From: JANQIV01 sp050117315
Lineage (GTDB): Bacteria > Bacteroidota > Ignavibacteria > Ignavibacteriales > Melioribacteraceae
NCBI GenBank assembly: GCA_050117315.1
Contig: JASFMY010000143.1
Span: forward strand, 1-16,362
Direction of reading: 5' to 3'
Length of the DNA stretch: 16,362 nucleotides
Below are positions 5,557-11,563 of this stretch, piece after piece. How positions within the stretch are numbered: position 1 is the stretch's first letter; the number at the start of each line of letters is the position of its first letter. Below the pieces are notes generated by a model. The model had not been told where the DNA came from and searched no databases. It was given only the letters and a program-made list of their open reading frames with translations. The position numbers and the translations under genes are program-made.

Positions 5557-6060
5557 GCGCATAGGCGTCAACTTACTGCGAAATATTTTTTTTTAGCAAT
5601 AGCTCCAACTTTTTCAAAATGAATCCCTACCGGGGCAAGTTGGGGAAAGGATGATTGACACACAACTATGGGCTTTCCCGGAAAGGGATCCTTCGGATAA
5701 CCCAAATCATTAGTTTTTTGGGGACTATCCAAAGGATTCACCGTAGGAGTTCTACGAACCTGTGGAAAAGTCCGGGAATTTTAGGGTAATATTAACCTCC
5801 GGCATGAAGAGTGTGTCGGAATTAAAATAAATAATCATAGCCACGACCTTTCAGGTCGTGGACAATGAGTCTCAACAAAAACTCTGGGCTTTAGCCCAAT
5901 TTTCTCTAATATTTGGGCTAAAGTTCGGGTTCTATTCGGTTTCTTATTTCCAACGTGCTGAAGCACGTGGCTATTGAAGCACCTAATTGAGTTACGCAAC
6001 ACACCCTGAATGTCGGAGCTATGAAACACTACATCCATTTTTAAGTTGACGCTTATGCGC
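5557..6060. mobile_element. 504-bp non-coding element with 19-bp terminal inverted repeats
   Basis: GCGCATAGGCGTCAACTTA (5557-5575) and its inverted copy TAAGTTGACGCTTATGCGC (6042-6060) differ at one base. They bound a segment missing from the sister repeat at 7196-7395, so it was inserted there or lost from the other copy. No credible gene lies inside, although one minus-strand open frame covers the right third. Inside are ATCCTTCGGAT (5688-5698) with ATCCAAAGGAT (5727-5737) and the REP/BIME cluster at 5837-5974. It could be a non-autonomous transposon or a structured-RNA element. The target duplication is at most 2 bp (CG) and is uncertain. Confidence 0.65.
5837..5974. repeat. BIME-like cluster of REP palindromes
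   Basis: The outer arms ATAGCCACG (5837-5845) and CGTGGCTAT (5966-5974) are exact inverted copies. Inside are CCACGACCT-TTC-AGGTCGTGG (5841-5861), CTTTAGCCCAA (5889-5899) with TTGGGCTAAAG (5913-5923), and ACGTGCT-GA-AGCACGT (5953-5968). Two REP-like hairpins facing each other around a third hairpin is the layout of bacterial interspersed mosaic elements mobilised by REP-associated HUH transposases. No such transposase is in this window. Confidence 0.6.
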
Positions 6061-6219
6061 TTTTCGGGACTCAAGCACTTTTCAAGCCTTTCTCCTTAGA
6101 GGAGAACCGACAATTATTAAATTAGTTAATTAATTTTTACTGCCGTCACTGATTCCCGAATTGCCTGATGACGAGATTATTTTATTTTTATCTTTTACTG
6201 CCTTTTCTCAAAACCCAGC

Positions 6220-6433
6220 TAGTGTGCCTAAAGGCCGTAGTTTTAACGAAGGAGGGCCTGCCCGCCGTAGCATCAAGCGAAGGAGGGGCCGCCTGTATTT
6301 TGGCGTGGGTCGGTGGCAGCAATCGAATCCCCAATTACGAAAATGCCGCCCTGTTGTAGGCGGGTTGATTTGCTGGATATGTACCGATTTTTTATGATTA
6401 TATTTGATTGATAAGTAATTATGAGACAAAGGA
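6220..6433. repeat. GC-rich dispersed repeat modules
   Basis: Contains GGAGGGCCTGCCCGCCGTAG (6251-6270), also near-identical at 9900-9919, then AAGCGAAGGAGGGGCCGCCTG and CGGTGGCAGCAAT (6311-6323), shared with 4520-4532. The short open frames across it are repeat by-products. No gene is supported. Confidence 0.5.
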
Positions 6434-6586
6434 TTAAGTTGTAACTTTCCTCTTTGTAAGTAAACTATTTTTTTTTCGCTTGCGTTGTTTGAAATATTCC
6501 GAAAGCTTTTTTTCTTCTTCCTTTGTCAAAGGCTTTTGTTCACCAATATAATCAACATCTAATTCTATGTTTTTTTTGCGCTTCAT
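6434..6586 (-). CDS. 50-residue Lys/Glu-rich protein coupled to the GNAT-like gene
   Basis: A short gene with an ATG at 6586 and TAA at 6436-6434. It begins MKRKKNIELDVDYIGEQKP and continues with a predicted charged helix, LTKEEEKKLSEYFKQRKRKK. Its ATG overlaps the stop of the upstream gene in the ATGA pattern (6583-6586), good evidence that it is translated. Size, charge and a helical C-terminal half suit an antitoxin, placed here after its partner rather than before. I recall similar small 'DYIGxQxPLTKEEEKxLSEYxKxRK' proteins in Bacteroidota beside GNAT-like genes, but cannot verify this. No DNA-binding motif is clear. Confidence 0.65.
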   Translation of the reverse strand: MKRKKNIELDVDYIGEQKPLTKEEEKKLSEYFKQRKRKKNSLLTKRKVTT

Positions 6587-7116
6587 ATAATTATGTTTGA
6601 ATAATATTTGTTCATTAAGTTTTTTGCGGCACCGGTTTCTATTATCATAAGTCTACCGCCAATATGCTTAGCTCCCAAGCTTTCAATATAATGATTAATC
6701 AACTTTGTCTTTGAAATGAAAGCTACATTTCCCTCATGACCACGTTGAAATGATAATTTACATGCAAAAGCAACTAAATTGCCGGGAACACCAGAGTAAA
6801 CCTTGTTTTTCCCTTTGTTAAATGGAGCACTCTCAACTAAATGCATATATACGTGGTCTATTTTTACTTCCAAACTTATCAAACCTTGGATGATTCTCTG
6901 ATTATTAACAATTGTAAGTTTGAATACATCTCTTTCCGGGAAACTAAGCTCTTGTCTCCAATCAAATAACCATTTTGTTTTAGGCAACAATTTTACATCA
7001 GATTGAGTTATTCTTGAAACAACCGTTTCGAAATTGTCGCCGGTTACAACATTGCGTATTGAGTTTGTAAGTTCATCAATCTCAAATTCTAAACCAATAT
7101 TTTCATCCGTTGCCAT
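6583..7116 (-). CDS. GNAT-fold protein, possible toxin of a two-gene module
   Basis: A 177-residue soluble protein. The C-terminal half has the GNAT pattern: a central strand (RIIQGLISLEVKIDHVYMHLVESAP), a loop and helix (YSGVPGNLVAFACKLSFQRGHEGNVAFISK) where the acetyl-CoA pyrophosphate loop should be, then the closing 'INHYIESLGAKHIGG.RLMIIE' typical of acetyltransferases. The canonical Q/RxxGxG/A loop is replaced by SGVPGN, so activity is uncertain. The N-terminal 50 residues are unassigned. It is coupled by ATGA to the 50-residue gene downstream and sits among toxin-antitoxin modules, so a toxin (for example an acyltransferase on tRNA or protein) is a reasonable inference. Known GNAT toxins pair with upstream ribbon-helix-helix antitoxins, which this one lacks. 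The alternative is an ordinary acetyltransferase-like protein. Confidence 0.6.
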   Translation of the reverse strand: MATDENIGLEFEIDELTNSIRNVVTGDNFETVVSRITQSDVKLLPKTKWLFDWRQELSFPERDVFKLTIVNNQRIIQGLISLEVKIDHVYMHLVESAPFNKGKNKVYSGVPGNLVAFACKLSFQRGHEGNVAFISKTKLINHYIESLGAKHIGGRLMIIETGAAKNLMNKYYSNIII

Positions 7117-7195
7117 ATTTAAAAGTAATAAATATTATTTGCTTTTCCTCAGTTTTTCTTTGCGAACTATTTACTCACAAACAACTCAAGGTACA

Positions 7196-7395
7196 TACCG
7201 GGCAGCCGGGAGACTCCAAGTCCCCTAAGAATCCGGCTGTTGCGGGACTAAAGCACTTTTCAAGCCTTTCCCTTTATGGAAGACCCGACAATTATTAAAT
7301 TAGTTTATTAATTTTTACTGCCGTCACGGATACCCAAATTGCGGGATGACGGGATTATTTTATTTTTATCTTTACTGCCTTTTCTTAAAACCCAG
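7196..7395. repeat. 195-bp repeat, copy B, uninterrupted
   Basis: Runs from TACCGGGCAGCCGGGAGACT through CCGGCTGTTGCGGGACTAAAGC to AAAACCCAGC. It pairs within itself: CAGCCGG (7203-7209) with CCGGCTG (7233-7239), and AGTCCC with GGGACT around the same stem. The long AT-rich second half (ATTATTAAATTAGTTTATTA) is nearly identical to copy A. It lies in the 400-bp gap between the GNAT-like gene and the methyltransferase; I see no gene there. Confidence 0.7.
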
Positions 7396-7472
7396 CAAAT
7401 TATAATAATGAATCGTAGTGTTACCAGATTTAAAATGTTTATAAATCTTGGCGGGGAATCTATTTTTCTCTT

Positions 7473-7535
7473 GCCTGTCCGCCGAAGTTTCTTTTACGTA
7501 GGTGGGCCTGTCCCGTTCATCTCAGCGGGGACTTT
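7473..7535. repeat. GC-rich repeat reaching into the methyltransferase 3' end
   Basis: GCCTGTCCGCCGAAGTTTC (7473-7491) followed by TTTTACGTAGGTGGGCCTGTCC resembles 9943-9975. GTCCC (7510-7514) and GGGAC around 7528-7532 form a hairpin. The final codons (SPLR, stop at 7517-7519) of the methyltransferase lie in this repeat, so its native C-terminus may have been replaced. Confidence 0.45.
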
Positions 7536-8761
7536 TTACCTTTAATATGGGTTATACCGCAACTTTCTAAAATTGAGTTTAGTTCTATATTTGATGAGTG
7601 AACCATTTTAATTTCGGAAGGAATTTGTAATCCAATACGATCGTATTCATCCTCTCTAGTTACAATCAAAAACATAAGTTTAGATTTTTTTGATTTACTA
7701 GCTGAATATAATTTTTGAATGGACTCTGACAAACTTTCGTTTTGTCTTTGAATTTTTACAGTAATCGGAGTTTTATCGAAATCATATCTAAGTATTGCAT
7801 CGATCCCATTATTTCTTTGCACTGGTATATAATCTAAACCATCCAAAAAGTAACTTAAACCTTTGTGTGCATTCTCATAATGCTGTTCACCATTTTCAAG
7901 TAATTGGGATTTACTTTCTACTGGACTTTCCAACCTTTCATTTGAAAGATTAACCGCATCTTCCGAAATGTCAATACCAATATAATTTCTGTTTAATAGT
8001 TTTGCAGCTACCAGAGTGGAGCCACTACCACAAAATGGATCCAGTACTAAATCACCTTCATATGTTACAAGCTCAATAATGCGTTTTAAGAGTATGATTG
8101 GTTTTTGAGTCGGATATCCAATTCTCTCTTTTGCTTTTGGATTGAGAAATGGTATCTCCCAGACATCTGACAAGGGAACTCCTTTTTTCTCAGTATTGAT
8201 TTTTACTTCGCCGTTTTCTTCACGGTCATAAACTGATTTACCGAATTCATCACGCTTTCTGTATTGTAAAATTTGATCAACATTCGTAGTTAATGAATAA
8301 TCGGTGTATACTTTATTAAATTTGAACTCATTGTTTTTAGAATAGAACAAAATCGTTTGATGAGCAGGTAACAGTCCTTTTTTGGAATTTGACCAGCGTT
8401 TGAATGACCAAATAATTTCTGATTGAAATGAATCACTTCCAAAAACCTCATCCAAAATAAGGCGAATGATATGAGAAGCATTTTTATCAATATGAAAAAA
8501 TAGTGAACCGGTTGATTTAATTTTAGGATAGATTGCTTCGATTCTTGCAACCAGATAATCAGCGTATTTGAAAATTGAGTCCCATTTGTCAGAAAATCTA
8601 TACTTAAAATTCCTATCGCGTGATGATAAAGATTGTATTTTTTGTGTAAAAAAAGGTGGGTCTAAATAAACTAAATCTATGCTGTTCTCAGGTATATCAC
8701 TTATTTTATCTAGACAATCACCCAGTATTACTTTATTTAGTTGTTCCATTTGTTCTTTCAT
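7517..8761 (-). CDS. Type II DNA methyltransferase, beta class, with C-terminal extension
   Basis: A 414-residue enzyme that would methylate adenine-N6 or cytosine-N4 within the site cut by the adjacent endonuclease. Motif order is beta class: catalytic DPPF (34-37, in LVYLDPPFF), a central variable target-recognition region (about 110-210), YPTQKP (216-221), then the S-adenosylmethionine loop DPFCGSGST (241-249) and NYIGIDISEDAV. Residues 280-410 form an extension unusual for this class. It contains NNGIDAILRYDF...TPITVKIQRQ, which hints at a strand-turn-strand like a PD-(D/E)xK core but lacks the Glu, so I call it only a degenerate or accessory domain. Its start (ATG 8761; alternative ATG 8749) overlaps the endonuclease end by 29 nt. 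The last few residues are encoded in a repeat. Confidence 0.88.
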   Translation of the reverse strand: MKEQMEQLNKVILGDCLDKISDIPENSIDLVYLDPPFFTQKIQSLSSRDRNFKYRFSDKWDSIFKYADYLVARIEAIYPKIKSTGSLFFHIDKNASHIIRLILDEVFGSDSFQSEIIWSFKRWSNSKKGLLPAHQTILFYSKNNEFKFNKVYTDYSLTTNVDQILQYRKRDEFGKSVYDREENGEVKINTEKKGVPLSDVWEIPFLNPKAKERIGYPTQKPIILLKRIIELVTYEGDLVLDPFCGSGSTLVAAKLLNRNYIGIDISEDAVNLSNERLESPVESKSQLLENGEQHYENAHKGLSYFLDGLDYIPVQRNNGIDAILRYDFDKTPITVKIQRQNESLSESIQKLYSASKSKKSKLMFLIVTREDEYDRIGLQIPSEIKMVHSSNIELNSILESCGITHIKGKKSPLR

Positions 8762-9365
8762 TCGCTATTTCTTCTAATATTTCTTTTAAATCAATTTCTG
8801 TTTTCTCTTTAATATATTCCCAAGCAGTATCGGCAAAATAATATTCACCTTCAACTCCTTTATATAAAGTTTCTAAGGTCGTCTGTATTCGTTTTGCTTG
8901 TTCTCTATTTGGATAATAAAACATTACACGTATAGGTTTGTAGCCAGCATTATGAATAGCAGTTATTCTGGTATGTTCTTTTGTAATATGGTCACCATCA
9001 GTGGTTGCGTCACGCCATTTTATTTCAATTGCATCTTTATCATTCAGGCAATCAATTTGAAAGGTTTTGGGTCTTTTCCCTTCTGTATTATCGATGACAA
9101 CAGAGCCGGAGTCTGGAAATTTCTCCTTAAAACATAAAATTGCAGCTTCTTCAAGAAAAGAACCAGCATATTTGTATAAAAAACGACCTTTGTTTTGATA
9201 TTCGTCAATAAGTTTGCCTTCACTATCAGCAATACCTAAAACTCGATAAATTAAGTAATGGCTATTATCATCCTCCTCCATTTCCTTCATTCGTTCGTCC
9301 ATTTTTTCTTGTAGCTTGGAAGCATAATCATCTGCTAATGCTGCGATTTTTTCCTTAACGCTCAT
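8733..9365 (-). CDS. ApaLI-like type II restriction endonuclease
   Basis: A 210-residue protein. The segment 103-132 (FQIDCLNDKDAIEIKWRDATTDGDHITKEH) carries a PD-(D/E)xK nuclease core: Asp105, Glu114 and Lys116 (D-x8-E-x-K). The following KWRDATTDGDHI resembles the ApaLI-type restriction enzyme family, which cuts GTGCAC. The family match is from memory of the motif; the sequence specificity is inference. The N-terminus is helical and charged (EKIAALADDYASKLQEKMDERMKEMEEDD). The start is supported by TAAGGA about 7 nt before the ATG. It precedes and overlaps the methyltransferase gene by 29 nt, an endonuclease-first order in which coupled translation should deliver the protective enzyme with the nuclease. 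No C (controller) protein gene is seen. Confidence 0.82.
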   Translation of the reverse strand: MSVKEKIAALADDYASKLQEKMDERMKEMEEDDNSHYLIYRVLGIADSEGKLIDEYQNKGRFLYKYAGSFLEEAAILCFKEKFPDSGSVVIDNTEGKRPKTFQIDCLNDKDAIEIKWRDATTDGDHITKEHTRITAIHNAGYKPIRVMFYYPNREQAKRIQTTLETLYKGVEGEYYFADTAWEYIKEKTEIDLKEILEEIANERTNGTTK

Positions 9366-9547
9366 AATTTTTCCTTATTAGAATTAGTGTTACCAAATTT
9401 AACAAAAACTATACATTAATACGGCGGTATAACAACATTTTCTTATAAGGAACGTTTAACTTGGATTACTGCACTTGCCGTTATCCATGTTTTCAATTTT
9501 CCGTCGGGATAAACAGCATCCCTATTTTGTTAATTAGTTTATTTACA

Positions 9548-9675
9548 CCCCGTGAGATAACTTTTTATTCTATTTTTGATATATCTTTTACCCCATGCTG
9601 TTTTCAAGTACTTTGCTCTTTTCGTACTATCTTGCTGATTTAAAATACATATCAGCGTCTGTTTATCTCACGGGG
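9548..9675. mobile_element. 128-bp element with 13-bp perfect inverted ends
   Basis: CCCCGTGAGATAA (9548-9560) and TTATCTCACGGGG (9663-9675) are perfect inverted copies bounding 102 bp of AT-rich sequence with no gene. The size and ends are MITE-like. No target duplication is obvious, and no second copy occurs in the window. Confidence 0.5.
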
Positions 9676-9764
9676 CTCTTTGTGGATTTTTATAGTCAAG
9701 ATAAAATTCGATTAAGTATTAATCTTAAAATATGAAAACAGCTTTTTATACTCAACCATTAATT

Positions 9765-9980
9765 CCTCCTTCGCTAAAAGGTAGCTACGGAGGACGTGTT
9801 CACCTTCGCCAAAGTTTACCGACCATAACTTTAGTGGCGGTTGGGCTACGGCGGACGTGTCCGTCTTCGTGTTAGTTTCGGTGGACAAACTTCAGCGTAG
9901 GAGGGCCTGCCCGCCGTAGTTTTAACAAAGGCTGGTCTGCCCGAAGTTTCTTTTTACGTAGATGGGCCTGTCCACCTAAG
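9765..9980. repeat. Clustered GC-rich repeat modules
   Basis: Part of the 773-bp gene-free gap 9366-10,138. It shows CCTCCTTCGC...GGTAGCTACGGAGG, CTACGGCGGACGTGTCCGTC, GGAGGGCCTGCCCGCCGTAG (as at 6251) and GAAGTTTC...ACGTAGATGGGCCTGTCCACC (as at 7484-7512). It looks like repeated insertion or shuffling of one short module. I see no coding signal in the whole gap. Confidence 0.5.
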
Positions 9981-10074
9981 TTGTTCTATAGCATAATCCG
10001 GGTTTACTTCAGGGAAAAGGGAAGAGACGTGTTATTTTCTCAAAAATAATTTTTCTCTTTTGTATAAAAATAAG

Positions 10075-10107
10075 CTTTTTGTGATATCACTTATGTATTA
10101 CAAAAAG
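10075..10107 (+). promoter_or_regulatory. Palindromic site upstream of the secretion operon
   Basis: The perfect palindrome GTGATATCAC (10081-10090) lies inside an inverted repeat, CTTTTTGT (10075-10082) with ACAAAAAG (10100-10107), 32 bp upstream of the first operon gene. It is a candidate operator for the gspE-led operon. I could not define a convincing promoter around it. Confidence 0.4.
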
Positions 10108-10138
10108 AATAGTACCGGATATTGAGGATTATTAAAAT

Positions 10139-11563
10139 ATGGTAAATCTTGAGAATATACCTGCTGAAGTATCGGGTTTACTCCAGCCGGAAATAGCATT
10201 TGAAAACAATATACTTCCGTTAAAAAGGGAAAACGGGACTTTGTTTGTCGGTCTGCCGGATATAAATGATTTAAAATTGATAAATGACCTTGGTTTTGAT
10301 ACCGGGCTAAAGATTGAACCGGTAGAAATACCGGCCGAGGTCATATTGAATAAGCTGAAAGAACTATACCCGGATTATGAATTCCAGGCGGGGAACGGCT
10401 ATCAGAACGGTTCGGGTAATATTACATCGGATTATTCAAACGTAGAGTTCGTAAACCAGGTTATATCCGCGGCTATAAAAAGTAAGGTAAGCGATATTCA
10501 TTTCGAAGCGCTGGAAGATTCGTTCAGGGTCCGCTGCCGTATTGACGGCTATCTGAGGGAGATATCCAGAATACCTAAACAAAGGAGTGCGGGAATATGT
10601 AGCCGCATAAAGGTTATGGCAAACCTGGATATATCCGAAAGAAGAAGACCGCAGGACGGCAGGATACGTTTTAATTATCAAGGACGGGATGTTGATATTC
10701 GTGTTTCTTTTCTCCCGGCAAATTACGGAGAAAAAATAGTGTTAAGACTTCTCGACAAAAGCCAGTTAAAGCTCGATCTTTCCAAGTTGGGGCTTACTAA
10801 TAAACAACTTGAGCTTGTACAGGAGAAAATAAAACTACCCTTCGGTATGATACTGTTAACCGGGCCTACCGGCAGTGGAAAAACAACAACATTGTATGCC
10901 GCGCTCCGGCATATTCACACAATTGAAAAGAATATATTGACGGTTGAAGACCCTATAGAATACAATCTTGAAGGCATTAATCAATGCAACGTTAAGCCCG
11001 ATATTGGTTTCGATTTTGCAAACGCTCTTAGAACTTTTCTGCGCCAGGACCCCGACGTAATAATGGTCGGTGAAATTAGGGACAGCGAAACTGCGGAAAT
11101 TGCGATCAGATCGTCGTTAACCGGGCATCTTGTTTTTAGTACGCTGCATACAAATGACTCTGTCTCCGGCATTTCACGGCTTATTGATATGGGAATTGAA
11201 CCTTTCCTTGTTGCATCTTCCGTAAAAATGATAATTGCCCAAAGGCTGGTAAGAACACTGTGCAATTGCAAAGTTAAAGAAACAAATCCTACTATTACAA
11301 AAGAAATTAACTCGGAAAATATCTACAAAAAGAAAGGCTGCGAAAAGTGCAATTTTACCGGCTATACGGGCAGAACTGCAATTTACGAGATGTTTAATGT
11401 TTCCGAAGAAATAGCAGAGATGATTTCGGGGCATGCAGCAACGGCTGAAATAAAGCGAAAAGCCAAAGAACAGGGATTCAAAACTTTACGTGAATCCGGA
11501 ATTGAAAAAATATTACAAGGAGTATCCACATATGAAGAAGTACTTCGCGAAACAACATTATAA
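10139..11563 (+). CDS. gspE: GspE/PilB-type secretion or pilus assembly ATPase
   Basis: A 474-residue cytoplasmic hexameric ATPase that powers pseudopilus or pilus extension. The N-terminal about 80 residues form a short GspE/PilB N-domain. The core has an N2 domain (VEFVNQVISAAIKSKVSDIHFE at 102-123), Walker A TGPTGSGKTT (241-250), an Asp box (TVEDPIEY, 268-275), Walker B VIMVGEIRD (307-315) and a His box (TGHLVFSTLHTND, 328-340). A zinc-binding knob is suggested by Cys375, Cys377, Cys401 and Cys404; the first pair is CxC instead of the usual CxxC. The knob marks PilB/GspE rather than the retraction ATPase PilT. GAGGA lies 10 nt before the ATG. It is the first gene of an operon with the secretin and PilMNOP-like genes, and its end overlaps the secretin start by 32 nt. 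Confidence 0.92.
   Translation: MVNLENIPAEVSGLLQPEIAFENNILPLKRENGTLFVGLPDINDLKLINDLGFDTGLKIEPVEIPAEVILNKLKELYPDYEFQAGNGYQNGSGNITSDYSNVEFVNQVISAAIKSKVSDIHFEALEDSFRVRCRIDGYLREISRIPKQRSAGICSRIKVMANLDISERRRPQDGRIRFNYQGRDVDIRVSFLPANYGEKIVLRLLDKSQLKLDLSKLGLTNKQLELVQEKIKLPFGMILLTGPTGSGKTTTLYAALRHIHTIEKNILTVEDPIEYNLEGINQCNVKPDIGFDFANALRTFLRQDPDVIMVGEIRDSETAEIAIRSSLTGHLVFSTLHTNDSVSGISRLIDMGIEPFLVASSVKMIIAQRLVRTLCNCKVKETNPTITKEINSENIYKKKGCEKCNFTGYTGRTAIYEMFNVSEEIAEMISGHAATAEIKRKAKEQGFKTLRESGIEKILQGVSTYEEVLRETTL

Larger units (their letters stand above)
5503..6219. repeat. 195-bp repeat, copy A, split by an insertion
   Basis: The two parts, 5503-5559 (TACCGGGTAGC...AAGAATCCGGCTGTTGCG) and 6065-6219 (CGGGACTCAAGCACTTTTCA...AAAACCCAGC), align in order with the continuous copy at 7196-7395. 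Copy A carries an extra hairpin GGAGATGT-C-ACATCTCC near 5516-5532. The 504-bp element between the two halves is described separately. No protein-like frame is conserved between the copies. Confidence 0.7.

Noticed and set aside
5835..6074. Minus-strand 79-residue open frame across the REP cluster
   Set aside because: It runs through hairpins and across the element's right end, so its composition follows the palindromes; no protein pattern or ribosome site supports it.
6290..6340. tRNA-like string (GGTGGCAGCAATCGAATCCCC)
   Set aside because: No cloverleaf or acceptor stem could be drawn. The same string recurs at 4520 as part of a dispersed repeat.
6161..6429. Overlapping short open frames on both strands
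   Set aside because: They are built from the 195-bp repeat and GC-rich modules and have no family pattern. Similar frames in the second repeat copy are not conserved in sequence.
8290..8550. Minus-strand 86-residue open frame inside the methyltransferase
   Set aside because: It is an out-of-frame shadow of the methyltransferase gene, whose motifs are unambiguous.
9461..9643. 60-residue open frame in the gap before the operon
   Set aside because: It crosses the left end of the 128-bp inverted-repeat element and has no ribosome site or recognisable pattern.
5503..10000. CRISPR array
   Set aside because: Repeats are few, of different kinds, palindromic and irregularly spaced; there are no short direct repeats with uniform spacers and no cas genes.
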